A stretch of 64,000 nt of DNA from contig DJGX01000049.1 in assembly GCA_002432865.1 (NCBI GenBank), forward strand, positions 14,937 through 78,936, read 5' to 3'. Positions 43,062-52,178 of the stretch are shown piece after piece (position 1 is the first letter of the stretch; every line of letters begins with the position of its first letter). The position numbers and the translations under genes were made by a program. This DNA comes from Cloacimonetes bacterium UBA5835. GTDB lineage: Bacteria > Cloacimonadota > Cloacimonadia > Cloacimonadales > Cloacimonadaceae. The notes under the pieces were generated by a model, which was given only the letters and a program-made list of their open reading frames with translations, did not search any database and had not been told where the DNA came from.

Positions 43062-46061
43062 TTACATTTTCAGAAGCTTGTGGATGATCGTTCTTTGCTC
43101 ACTTTTAACTATTATAAGGTAAATACCGGAAGGAACAGCCCTATTTTTATTATCCAAGCCATCCCAGGCAAAATGTTGTAAACCTGTATCCAAAGGAATA
43201 GTTTCCATTTTCCTAATTAGCTGTCCTTTAATGTTATAGATGTATATTTTACTTTCCGTTGCAGAACTAAGTTTTAGTTCCAATACCACAGACGAACTGA
43301 AGGGATTTGGATAGCTATGTAAATATTCAATTTTATCAGGTGGCAGAGGAGGATTTTCCGGTTCAGGATTAGGTAAAATCAGAACTATCGGACCCAAAAC
43401 ATTGTTAATTCCATTATAGGCAATTGTTTCCAGCCAATAGTAAAGTGTATCGGCAAGGGGCAATTCAGAATCATAAAAACTATAATGATAGCCGCTTGCA
43501 CCGCCTATTGCAGAAATTATGGAAGCATTCAATTTTAGGGCAGAAGAAAAATCAGGCCTATCATTTCTGTAGAGATTATAGCCAGCGAGATTAGTTTCAG
43601 AAGCTGTATTCCAAAAAATATTGGCACCATTAGCATAGACAGCATAGAAAGCAGTAAGTTCTACAGGCAGTGTAACTTCTTCTGCCGTAAAGAAATCCAT
43701 AATGCATTTCAGGAGGTTTGCTCTCGTATTAGGAAAAGTTCCATCCGTTAATTCACTTAAAGCATAGCTAAACACAAAGCTGCGTTCATTATAGCCACCT
43801 GCACTGGCAACTGCCACACATCCATAATCACTTTCCTCAAAAGCACTTCTGGCATAAGGATAAAGAGCCGTAAAACGATCTATATAATCCACCTTAGTTT
43901 GCGTGGAACCAGTAAAATTCATTCCAGAAGTTGGAGTATTAGAAACGCCGCTAAGATTATTTATAGCATTGGTTTGTCCATCCTCAGCATTCATTATTCC
44001 CAAGAGAGGCAAAAGAACTTCATCCGCATCTTGCTCGCCTTGAACATCCGGAAGATAGTATCCAAAATCGAATCCGACCACATCCACGCCTTCAATATAT
44101 ACTTTTCCGCCAGAAATTAAATAACTGTATAACGCATTATACATAAGTAGGTTATCAAAACGAACAATGTTACTGCCCACTGCTCCAAAACTTAAAAAGA
44201 CCGCTTCAAAACTGTAAAACGAACTGGGGAAAGTAGTTCCGTAAACACAGTCATAACCCAAATCCTGCAAAGTGTTATTAATAAAGGTTCCGCTCATATC
44301 TCTTCCCCCGGCAACTCCTTCCCACACAAATATTCCTCCCGCATTAATTAATATACTAAAAGACAGATTAGCTCCAGCAACTACAGGATAATCGGCAACT
44401 GTATTTAAAGTAAAAGTAACATATTGAGAAGTTGCACTTGGCAAAACATAAATGCTAAATACATTTTCCAGAAGAAGATAACCATCGGCAGGAATAGTTT
44501 GACTGTGGCTTCCGGATAGGATATTTACATTAGCATTGCCTGTGGAAAGCGTAAAATTACCATTGGAAGCATATTCTCCGTAGCTTCTTAACAGCAAATT
44601 GACCGAGAATGTCTCATCAGGTTCAACCGCCAAATTTCCATTTGCATCGGTTGCTCCTCTATTTTCTATTAAAGCAAGCCGAATTTCAACATCGGGAAGG
44701 GGATTGCTTTCTTGCAACGCACGGCGGGCATTAAGTTTTCCTTCACCCAAAAGATTTTCCCTGCCAAGATTTACGGCATCTACATCATCGCAGCTACCTT
44801 TGATTCTATCTCTCAGTTCTGTTTGGCTTATTTCCGGAAGATAGGATTGGATTAATCCTGCCAAAGAACTTGCCACCGGACTGGCATAAGATGTTGCATT
44901 ACTTACAGTTGTATAACCACTGGCAGTTACTGTTCCAATTGATTCTGTAGGAGCGCCTACATCAACAAAGGAACCATAACTGGAAACAGAAGATTTTATG
45001 CCATTATTTTGCAAAGCGGCAACAGCTATAACATTTTGATAGGCAGCAGGATAGACAGGGATAGCGTTATTATTATCTCCAGCAGAGGCAACAATTGTTG
45101 AGCCCAAAGAATAGGCATACTTGATAGCTTCTTGATTTGCCCAAGAAAAAGAAGAGCCACCCCAACTGCAATTTATTATATCAGCTCCCATTTCTGCAGC
45201 ATAAATAATACCATCGTAACCTCTATATATAGAACCAGAACCTGGGAAACTACAGGATATGGGAAGCATTTTTAAATTCCAGGCAAGGGAACTAACCCCA
45301 ATTATGTTATTTGTTCTGGCAGAAGCAATTCCACAAACCGTAGTCCCATGCCCGCTGCTTTCAAAAGGATTATTTGCCTCTTCGCCAGAACTGGTAAGCA
45401 TAAAATCCCAACCAATCAGGTCATCGATTTTTCCATTTCCGTCATCATCAATTCCATTCAGGTCTCCCGCATCCATAACCCAAGTGCTTCCGTTATAATA
45501 AATTGTATAGCCATTGTCATTTACATCTTCGCCTAAATTTTGCCAAATATTATCAACCAGGTCTGGATGAGTCCACCGGCAACCGGTATCTACAATGGCA
45601 AGCAGCACAGAATTTGAGCCATTTTCGCCTTTATGAATATCCCACGCGGATTCTGCTTCCAGAGAAGAAAAATAGAGTGATTCATCATAATATTCATCAA
45701 TGGGAATGGCAAAAACGCTATCGGGATAAACAATTTCCGCATATTGCACATAATTATCTGTGGCAAGCAAGTTTACAATTGTCTGAGGAGGGTAGGGACT
45801 TTGCACTGTAAAAATTAGTTCCAGCTCACAATTATTTCTCTTTTGAGGAGATAGATTAAATTTGGGGTGGATGGATGAGACCTGTAATTTCTGCAGTTTC
45901 TCATCAATTGTGGCAATGCCAGTGCGATTATTGTTTTTTTGCAGAGCGGAACGCATTTCTGGCTTAATTTTAAAAACCGCAATTCCTTCTCTGTCATTAA
46001 AATCGTAGGCAAAAAGAGAAACTGTCATTAGCAGACATAAAAGCAGAGCAAAGTGCTTCAT
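43062..46061 (-). CDS. Second subtilisin-family (S8) secreted protease with sorting domain
   Basis: A 999-residue exported protease. Signal peptide about 1-18. The triad is Asp near 157 (AIVDTGCRWTHPDL), His near 237 (SSGHGTTVCG) and Ser near 393 (NATSYASPVASS, where GTSMASP is more usual). A beta-rich region and a segment resembling a glutamine-amidotransferase-like fold (WEGVAGGRDMSGTF) follow, then an Fn3-like part near 840-930. The sorting domain ends the protein (YPNPFSSSVVLEL, GIYLIIVKSE). It lies 9 bases after the HIT gene. Confidence 0.88.
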   Translation of the reverse strand: MKHFALLLCLLMTVSLFAYDFNDREGIAVFKIKPEMRSALQKNNNRTGIATIDEKLQKLQVSSIHPKFNLSPQKRNNCELELIFTVQSPYPPQTIVNLLATDNYVQYAEIVYPDSVFAIPIDEYYDESLYFSSLEAESAWDIHKGENGSNSVLLAIVDTGCRWTHPDLVDNIWQNLGEDVNDNGYTIYYNGSTWVMDAGDLNGIDDDGNGKIDDLIGWDFMLTSSGEEANNPFESSGHGTTVCGIASARTNNIIGVSSLAWNLKMLPISCSFPGSGSIYRGYDGIIYAAEMGADIINCSWGGSSFSWANQEAIKYAYSLGSTIVASAGDNNNAIPVYPAAYQNVIAVAALQNNGIKSSVSSYGSFVDVGAPTESIGTVTASGYTTVSNATSYASPVASSLAGLIQSYLPEISQTELRDRIKGSCDDVDAVNLGRENLLGEGKLNARRALQESNPLPDVEIRLALIENRGATDANGNLAVEPDETFSVNLLLRSYGEYASNGNFTLSTGNANVNILSGSHSQTIPADGYLLLENVFSIYVLPSATSQYVTFTLNTVADYPVVAGANLSFSILINAGGIFVWEGVAGGRDMSGTFINNTLQDLGYDCVYGTTFPSSFYSFEAVFLSFGAVGSNIVRFDNLLMYNALYSYLISGGKVYIEGVDVVGFDFGYYLPDVQGEQDADEVLLPLLGIMNAEDGQTNAINNLSGVSNTPTSGMNFTGSTQTKVDYIDRFTALYPYARSAFEESDYGCVAVASAGGYNERSFVFSYALSELTDGTFPNTRANLLKCIMDFFTAEEVTLPVELTAFYAVYANGANIFWNTASETNLAGYNLYRNDRPDFSSALKLNASIISAIGGASGYHYSFYDSELPLADTLYYWLETIAYNGINNVLGPIVLILPNPEPENPPLPPDKIEYLHSYPNPFSSSVVLELKLSSATESKIYIYNIKGQLIRKMETIPLDTGLQHFAWDGLDNKNRAVPSGIYLIIVKSEQRTIIHKLLKM

Positions 46062-46070
46062 TCTAACCTC

Positions 46071-46424
46071 CTAAAAAACCGATTCGCGACTCCTTTTAAA
46101 GATGTTTTTGCCATCTTTATAAAAACGGGGAATGATATGTAAATGAAAATGGGGGATACTTTGTCCGGCAGCAGAACCACAATTCATTGCCAAATTGTAG
46201 CCCTGCGGATTATACTTTTCCGCCAACAGCTTTTGCACAGTTATTGTAATTGCCTGCAATGATACAACTTCCGCTTCGGTTAAGGCAAAAAAATCGGGGG
46301 TATGCCTTTTGGCAATTATCAAAGTATGCCCCTTACTGACCGGATATTTATCCCAAATTGCAAAAAAATGTTCGTTTTCAGCAAGGTATATAGAGCAATC
46401 AAGGTTACAAAATTCACACGCCAT
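46071..46424 (-). CDS. HIT-family nucleotide-binding protein
   Basis: The 117 residues carry the histidine triad HFHLHII, with His92, His94 and His96. KGHTLIIAKRH is the usual second motif. HIT proteins hydrolyse or transfer nucleoside monophosphates from phosphoramidates and dinucleotides. Two cysteine pairs near the N-terminus (CEFC, CSIYL) may bind zinc. It precedes the protease gene with 9 bases between. Confidence 0.92.
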   Translation of the reverse strand: MACEFCNLDCSIYLAENEHFFAIWDKYPVSKGHTLIIAKRHTPDFFALTEAEVVSLQAITITVQKLLAEKYNPQGYNLAMNCGSAAGQSIPHFHLHIIPRFYKDGKNIFKRSRESVF

Positions 46425-46510
46425 CTTTTATTACCTCTTTGTTATATAATAATCCAGTTCTTACAGATCTCCAAATGATATAATTACTTATTAAATATCA
46501 AGTTCCTTAC

Positions 46511-46612
46511 AAGTATTTCCTCATCCTCCTGTCATCCTCCCGTCATCCTCTCGTCCTCAACTCGTTCTCAACGATGAGCGGAAGAGAGGTGAATGATGAG
46601 AGGAGGATAGGA
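46511..46612. repeat. Palindromic TCCTC-rich intergenic repeat, copy 2
   Basis: TCCTCATCCTCCTGTCATCC on the left mirrors GATGAGAGGAGGATAGGA on the right. The core holds CCTCAACTCGTTCTCAAC, nearly the same as in copy 1 (6335-6430). Repeated CATCCTC motifs make up the left arm. Confidence 0.65.
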
Positions 46613-46698
46613 TTTTTGCAAGGATGTTTTGCCCGCTTATAAACAAGTTTTCATAATGTAAAGGTTATATTGGTATAGATTATCCTTACTTAGAGCTT

Positions 46699-47616
46699 TT
46701 AGATGGGGCAGACATACCATTTTGGCATTGTCAACATTCCGTGCCTAAGTCCTCTAGTGGAAACGCGAAATCTATCTTTTCCGCTTTTTTTTAATAGAGC
46801 GGAAAAAAGCAAGACAGCGGCTAACATTATATCCGCTCTTTCTTTTCCCATTCCGGCAATATTTTCGCGTTGCTTTAGGTCTGTCTGTTTGTATAATTCA
46901 ATTTGGCGTTGAAGTTCCGCTAAGGTAATTTCATAGCCCTCAGCTTGTTGAGGGGTTTTAATTTTGCCTTTTGAGGCAACGCAGGCACAAACTAAAGCCC
47001 CTCCTCCGGTTCCGATTAAAGTATCTTTTGTAACTATGGAAACAGGTAGAACACCATTAATATAGAATAATAAATTATTATAGTCCTTGGTGGAAATCGG
47101 ATCGCTTTTCACAAACTGTTTGGTCAGCTGAAGTGCGCCTAAAGGAAAACTTTGGCTGCTTTGAATATGTCCCCCACGGCCAGAAATGATTTCCGTGCTA
47201 AAACCCCCGCTGTCAAAAACGGTTATTGGTTGCAAAGGATTGGGCAAACCGCTCAGCACGCCTTTCCATTCTAATTTTGCCTCTTGCTTAGGAGTAAGGA
47301 TTTTCACTTCCAGGCAGTCCTGTATATATATTCTTCTTACAAACTCTTTCCTATTGGATGCTCGACGAAAGGTTTCGGTGCCTGCGGCAATTATTTCTTC
47401 CACATTGTAAGCTCTTTCTATGTCTAATTGCAAACAATTTAGAACATAAATTGCCTTATTTTGTCCCAATTCAGATATATATCCCTTTTTGGTAAGATAG
47501 GAACCCAGACGAAAAGGAATTCTAATATCCGTTAAACAATTAAAACTCTTCTCCCTTTTGTCTGCAATGAGACATTTTATGGAATTGGAACCAATATCCA
47601 ATGCTTCTACAATCAT
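46699..47616 (-). CDS. Ppx/GppA-family phosphatase
   Basis: A 305-residue member of the exopolyphosphatase/pppGpp phosphatase family. Phosphate-binding loops ALDIGSNSIKCLI (5-17), FDSGGFSTEI near 138 and GTGGGALV near 203 are present. Length matches the minimal two-domain form without the C-terminal extensions of E. coli Ppx. The substrate could be polyphosphate or pppGpp. It follows glyA by 71 bases on the same strand. Confidence 0.87.
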   Translation of the reverse strand: MIVEALDIGSNSIKCLIADKREKSFNCLTDIRIPFRLGSYLTKKGYISELGQNKAIYVLNCLQLDIERAYNVEEIIAAGTETFRRASNRKEFVRRIYIQDCLEVKILTPKQEAKLEWKGVLSGLPNPLQPITVFDSGGFSTEIISGRGGHIQSSQSFPLGALQLTKQFVKSDPISTKDYNNLLFYINGVLPVSIVTKDTLIGTGGGALVCACVASKGKIKTPQQAEGYEITLAELQRQIELYKQTDLKQRENIAGMGKERADIMLAAVLLFSALLKKSGKDRFRVSTRGLRHGMLTMPKWYVCPI

Positions 47617-47687
47617 TGTAGTTATTGGCTCTGATTTTAATTTATGCTGAAGACTGGCATCCTTGGGCTACTTTATTTATCCAACCG

Positions 47688-48980
47688 CTATAATTCTGGA
47701 TACAGTGGAAACCGATCAGTTAAAGAATGCACTTCTTTTTTCAGTGCTTGCAGGTATTCTTCATTTTCAAAGTTATCACGCACTTTTTTAATAAGCTCAG
47801 CTATCAGCTCCATTTCTACTTTTCCCATTCCGCGAGTTGTAACAGCTGGTGTTCCTAAACGAATTCCGGAAGCTACAAATGGACTTCTGGTATCAAAAGG
47901 AACCGTATTTTTATTTGCTGTAATTCCTGCCAAGTCAAGAGCTTCTTCCATTTTTTTGCCGCTGGGGCTTCCCTCAATTTCGGGTCCTAAATCAATCAGC
48001 ATAAGATGTGTATCTGTTCCTCCTGAAACCAGTTTGAAACCTTGATCAATTAATGCCTTAGCTAAAGCATTAGCATTTTCCACTACTTTTTGCTGATAGA
48101 GTTTAAATTCTGGCTGAAGTGCTTCAAGAAAAGCAACTGCTTTTGCGGCAATAATATGCATTAAGGGTCCACCTTGCACACCTGGAAAGACCTTGCTATC
48201 AATTTCTTTGGCAAATTCTTCTTTACATAAAATAAGTCCAGCACGAGGTCCGCGCAATGTTTTATGTGTTGTGGTAGTAACTACATCTGCATAGGGGACA
48301 GGACTTTGATGTAAACCGGCAGCTACAAGTCCTGCAATATGAGCCATATCAACCATTAATTTGGCTCCTACTTTATCGGCAATTTTACGAAATCTGGCAA
48401 AATCCAGTTTACGCGGATAAGCAGAAGCACCAGCTAAAATCATTTGTGGCTTATGTTCAATTGCCAAAGCTTCCAATTCATCATAATTTAGCTGTTCAGT
48501 TTCTTTATTTACAGTGTAGGGGACAATATTGTAAAGCTGTCCACTAAAAGAAAGAGGATGGCCATGGGTTAAATGTCCTCCATGGGCAAGTTCCAAAGCC
48601 ATAACAGTGTCCCCTGGTTTAACAAGAGTAAAATAGGCGGCCATATTTGCCTGAGAACCGCTATGAGGTTGAACATTAGCATGCTCAGCTCCAAAGATTT
48701 GTTTGGCGCGTTCAATAGCTAAACGTTCAGCATCGTTAATAAATTCGCAACCACCGTAATAACGACCGTAGAGTTTATAATTTATTGCACCAGTTTTTTT
48801 ACTCCAGCGGTAGGGATAACCCTCGGCATACTTATTGGTCATAATACAACCTTGAGCTTCTAAAACAGCCAGGGAAGTGAAATTCTCACTGGCGATCAGT
48901 TCCAAATTTTCACGTTCTCTATTAAGTTCATTCATAATAGCAGCGTAAATTTCGGGATCGGTTTTTTGAATGTGAATCAT
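47688..48980 (-). CDS. glyA: Serine hydroxymethyltransferase
   Basis: GlyA interconverts serine and glycine with tetrahydrofolate. The PLP lysine is near 237 in [21 protein letters not shown] and TNKYAEGYP near the N-terminus are diagnostic. The 430 residues are normal. The start overlaps the rpiB stop by one base. It serves one-carbon metabolism and probably serine/glycine fermentation. Confidence 0.97.
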   Translation of the reverse strand: MIHIQKTDPEIYAAIMNELNRERENLELIASENFTSLAVLEAQGCIMTNKYAEGYPYRWSKKTGAINYKLYGRYYGGCEFINDAERLAIERAKQIFGAEHANVQPHSGSQANMAAYFTLVKPGDTVMALELAHGGHLTHGHPLSFSGQLYNIVPYTVNKETEQLNYDELEALAIEHKPQMILAGASAYPRKLDFARFRKIADKVGAKLMVDMAHIAGLVAAGLHQSPVPYADVVTTTTHKTLRGPRAGLILCKEEFAKEIDSKVFPGVQGGPLMHIIAAKAVAFLEALQPEFKLYQQKVVENANALAKALIDQGFKLVSGGTDTHLMLIDLGPEIEGSPSGKKMEEALDLAGITANKNTVPFDTRSPFVASGIRLGTPAVTTRGMGKVEMELIAELIKKVRDNFENEEYLQALKKEVHSLTDRFPLYPEL

Positions 48981-49411
48981 TACTTTTCTCCTTGATGTAT
49001 TTTATTAATTCTCTTTAAGTGTCTTCCACCTTCGAAAGATGTGTTCAACCAAACCTTGGTAATTTCTATGGCATAAGGTATGGCGGTAAATCTTCCTGCC
49101 AAAACCAAAATATTAGAATCGTTATGTTTTCGGGAAAGACGAGCTATATCAGTATTTACACATAGAGCAGCTCTAATTCCTGAAACCTTATTGGCAGTAA
49201 TACTCATTCCAATTCCGCTGCCACAAATAAGGATACCTTTTTCACAATGTTTTGTGGCAACTGCTCTGGCAGCGGGATAACCTGTGTCTGGATAATCCAT
49301 ACTCTGTGTACTATGTGTGCCAAAATCCTCAAATTCAATTTCAGGAAAGGCATTTATGATTGCTTCTTTCATTTCATAACCAGCATGATCTGAAGCAATG
49401 GCTATCTTCAT
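48980..49411 (-). CDS. rpiB: Ribose-5-phosphate isomerase B
   Basis: RpiB interconverts ribose-5-phosphate and ribulose-5-phosphate. The 143 residues start [15 protein letters not shown]. The active Cys63 sits in [10 protein letters not shown] chose the ATG at 49411, with GGAGG 4 bases before it, over one 7 codons upstream; it overlaps the upstream stop as ATGA. RpiB next to glyA is a common arrangement. Confidence 0.95.
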   Translation of the reverse strand: MKIAIASDHAGYEMKEAIINAFPEIEFEDFGTHSTQSMDYPDTGYPAARAVATKHCEKGILICGSGIGMSITANKVSGIRAALCVNTDIARLSRKHNDSNILVLAGRFTAIPYAIEITKVWLNTSFEGGRHLKRINKIHQGEK

Positions 49412-50316
49412 TTTCCCTCCGCCATTAAACAAGATAGAGCTATACAGTAATATTTGGAATTTTCGCTTTCGCTACGGCTCATAACTATCACCGGTTTTGT
49501 AGTTCCGCAGATCAAACCGGCCAATTCTCCTTCCCCAAAAAGCATTAGCCCCTTATAAAAACTATTGGCGCTTTCCAAATTCGGGAAAATGAGAATATCG
49601 GCATCACCCTCTAAAGAACTTTGAATTCCTTTGATGGAAAGTGATGTCGGATCACAAGCTAAAAATATATCTAAGGGCCCATCCACAAGGCAATTTTTTA
49701 TCTGTCCCCGTTCGGCCATTTTACATAAAAGCGAATATTCCAAGGTCTCCGGCATTGAAGGGCTAACCTTTTCTGTGGCAGAAATTAAAGCAACTTTGGG
49801 TTTTTCAATGCCAAACTTCCTTGCCATAGCAACGCTGTAATTGATCATAGTTATTTTTTGATTCAGATCGGGATTTATTAGCACAGCAGTATCGCTAACA
49901 AAAAGCAATTTATGATACTTAGGGATTTCTAAAGCGCAAGTATAGCTCATAACCGCTTTGGGAGGTAGAAGCCCTTTTTCTTTATCCAAAACCGCTTTCA
50001 GGAAAGTTTCAGTTCCCACTAAACCTTTCATCAAAACATCAGCTTCATTATTGCGAACCATTCTAACAGCTTCTTTAACAGCCATAGCAGGATCAGTTAT
50101 ATTCATTATTTGCAATTTGTTGGAATCTATGTCGGCAGGTAAGAGAGCTGTGATTTTATCTTTATTTCCTATTAAGATAGGGGAAACAAATCCATTGTTT
50201 GTAGCTTTTAAAATGGCATTGATAGTATTATTATCTTCTGCAACGGCAACTGCGATGCGGGTCTTTTTGCCGCTGTTTATAGCTTTTTCTGCAAGTTCAG
50301 TAAGTTTCGTAATCAT
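49408..50316 (-). CDS. Phosphate butyryltransferase-family enzyme, paralogue 1
   Basis: A 302-residue phosphate acyltransferase that exchanges CoA for phosphate on butyryl-, branched-chain or other acyl groups. Family motifs MKGLVGTETFLKAV, NPDLNQKI and VDGPLD are clear, and the ends are as expected. It is a tandem paralogue of the next gene. No butyrate kinase accompanies the pair. The preferred acyl-CoA is unknown. Confidence 0.85.
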   Translation of the reverse strand: MITKLTELAEKAINSGKKTRIAVAVAEDNNTINAILKATNNGFVSPILIGNKDKITALLPADIDSNKLQIMNITDPAMAVKEAVRMVRNNEADVLMKGLVGTETFLKAVLDKEKGLLPPKAVMSYTCALEIPKYHKLLFVSDTAVLINPDLNQKITMINYSVAMARKFGIEKPKVALISATEKVSPSMPETLEYSLLCKMAERGQIKNCLVDGPLDIFLACDPTSLSIKGIQSSLEGDADILIFPNLESANSFYKGLMLFGEGELAGLICGTTKPVIVMSRSESENSKYYCIALSCLMAEGK

Positions 50317-50321
50317 TTTTC

Positions 50322-51224
50322 TTACGCCAACATCGCTGCTAAAGCGATAGAATATAATTTACTGCATTCGCTATCACCCCGGGAGGTTAAAACACAGGGA
50401 ACCCGCGCCCCCATAACTATCGCTCCCAGTTCACTTTTCGCCAGTTTTATGATAGTTTTGTAAAAAGTGTTGCCAGATTCAATATTGGGGAAAAGGATAC
50501 AATCTGCATCTCCACAGACAGGACTATCCACACCTTTAATTAGGGCACTTTCTCTATCCAAAATCATATCTAAACCCAAAGGACCTTCTACTATGGCACC
50601 TTTAATTTGACCGCGTTGAGCCATTTTGGCAATAATTGCGGCATCCGCAGAAGAAGTAATTTTGGGAAGGGTTTGTTCACTGGCAGAAAGAAGACCTACT
50701 TTGGGATTTTCAATACCCAATAAATTGGCAGTCCTAATCAGATAATTAGTTATGGCAATTTTCTGATTTAGATCGGGAAGAGGAATAATAGCTACATCAC
50801 CAACTATCAGTAATTTATGATAATGCTTTGATTCGGTAACTGTTACATGGGAAAGAATCGCACCAGGATCCATAAGCCCGCATTCTTTATTTAAAATTGC
50901 TTTCATATAACGATCGGTGGAAATAAGCCCCTTCATTAAAAAATCGCCCTTGCCTTTATTAATCATTTCTACAGCTAGGCTAGCAGATTTAATATCTACA
51001 GGGCAATGAACAATGTTAAATTTGGAACAATCAAGATTATGTTCCTTACACACTGATAAAATCATTTTTTCATCACCAACTAAAGTTGCTTCAATCAGTT
51101 CCTTTTCCACAGCCATATATGCTGCTAAAATAGTATGTGAATCAACTCCCCAGGCCGCTATCATACGTTTTTTTGGCCTGGTAGCCAAAACATCGAACAT
51201 TTGGTCAAGTTTGCTAATCTGCAT
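50322..51224 (-). CDS. Phosphate butyryltransferase-family enzyme, paralogue 2
   Basis: A 300-residue relative of the downstream gene, with the matching motifs MKGLISTDRYMKAI, PLPDLNQKI and VEGPLGLDM. The paralogues share their layout throughout but have diverged considerably, which implies an old duplication or distinct substrates. Five bases separate them. It likely acts in acyl-phosphate formation from CoA esters during amino-acid fermentation. Confidence 0.85.
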   Translation of the reverse strand: MQISKLDQMFDVLATRPKKRMIAAWGVDSHTILAAYMAVEKELIEATLVGDEKMILSVCKEHNLDCSKFNIVHCPVDIKSASLAVEMINKGKGDFLMKGLISTDRYMKAILNKECGLMDPGAILSHVTVTESKHYHKLLIVGDVAIIPLPDLNQKIAITNYLIRTANLLGIENPKVGLLSASEQTLPKITSSADAAIIAKMAQRGQIKGAIVEGPLGLDMILDRESALIKGVDSPVCGDADCILFPNIESGNTFYKTIIKLAKSELGAIVMGARVPCVLTSRGDSECSKLYSIALAAMLA

Positions 51225-51236
51225 TTTTTTTGTCCT

Positions 51237-51842
51237 TTAGATCTTTATTTTTATTAAACTTTTTGTTTCATCATAAACACAAGCCATTTCCTGTAAATTA
51301 TATAGCTTCAGCTCTAAAAACGGAATTCCATTCTCTATTAAATATCGGCTCTGTAAAAGAAAATCTGCCCCACTATGCTCTCTAACATATAATAAGGAAT
51401 CAGGGTGTGAAGATAATATAAGCGAAGTATCACATAAAACCAAATTGACTGCATAACTTCTTAATAGTTCGTTCTTTATTAATTCTAAAAGAGAAGATTC
51501 CTGCTCTGTATATTCTGATTCTATGTTAGAAGAAATTAGCAGAATAAAAGGTCTGCGCTCCTGCTGGAATTTACTAAGCCAATCACCTTCCAGAAGAGCT
51601 TGCACATTTTCGATAACAGTATAAACATACCTCTGCTCTTCAATTATCTCTGTAGAATATAAGGATTCTGAAACATAAATTATATCCTCTGTTTCTATCT
51701 CTGGAATAATATATTCATCAATGCTATCCTTACTGGCTTTAATTTTATACGCTTCTTCTTCACTCTTGTTTTTCTGCAAAGAAGTACAGGCAAAACATAA
51801 CAAGGATACTGCACAAATAATTAACCTCTGGATAAAATGCAT
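51237..51842 (-). CDS. Predicted lipoprotein, first gene of the ptb-rpiB-glyA operon
   Basis: A 201-residue lipoprotein of unknown function. Signal peptide with lipobox LLCFAC (Cys19 after the ATG at 51842), which AAGG precedes by 6 bases; an ATG two codons earlier leaves no spacing. An acidic linker follows. The last 110 residues alternate strand and helix (RPFILLISSN, ADFLLQSRY, LELKLYNLQ), a pattern that recalls LpoB/CsgG-like folds. That is a weak guess. Confidence 0.7.
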   Translation of the reverse strand: MHFIQRLIICAVSLLCFACTSLQKNKSEEEAYKIKASKDSIDEYIIPEIETEDIIYVSESLYSTEIIEEQRYVYTVIENVQALLEGDWLSKFQQERRPFILLISSNIESEYTEQESSLLELIKNELLRSYAVNLVLCDTSLILSSHPDSLLYVREHSGADFLLQSRYLIENGIPFLELKLYNLQEMACVYDETKSLIKIKI

Positions 51843-51916
51843 CTTCATCCTTTTATTACAACTGTATGAGCCATTGCAAGTTAACTTACTTCCAAATAAA
51901 GTTACCATATTTGAAC

Positions 51917-51945
51917 ATTATGTTATTAATTCACATTTCTGTCAA
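51917..51945 (-). promoter_or_regulatory. Promoter of the lipoprotein-ptb-rpiB-glyA operon
   Basis: TTGACA (51945-51940), a 17-base spacer, CATAAT (51922-51917) on the minus strand. The leader is about 68 bases. Confidence 0.55.
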
Positions 51946-52089
51946 GAGTTAGTTTCGCAAAGCTTGACACTCCTTCCACAATTTCAAGGCAATAAGCTAA
52001 TTTTACATAGAAATTTTCTCAGGACTACATTGATATAACTTTGCAATCTGTGAAAGACAGATAATCTATCTTGGTTTAGATAATTTTAC

Positions 52090-52118
52090 TTGACGGCATA
52101 GCTATATTTAATTAGATT
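52090..52118 (+). promoter_or_regulatory. Possible promoter of the 1419-residue secreted protein
   Basis: TTGACG (52090-52095), a 17-base spacer, TAGATT (52113-52118). GGGAGGA lies before the ATG at 52179. Confidence 0.45.
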
Positions 52119-52178
52119 ATCATTTACGAGTAAATTTAGGTATCAGATAAAAATAGCTTAATTCTACAGGGAGGAATT

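Larger units (their letters stand above)
51843..52178. other. Divergent intergenic region with facing promoters
   Basis: Holds the minus-strand promoter of the lipoprotein operon at 51917-51945 and a plus-strand promoter for the large secreted protein at 52090-52118. A TTGACA at 51964-51969 has no -10 partner. No gene seen. Confidence 0.5.

Noticed and set aside
42924..43181. 85-codon frame over the 16-bp tandem repeat
   Set aside because: Its sequence is the repeat translated, and it runs into the protease gene in antisense.
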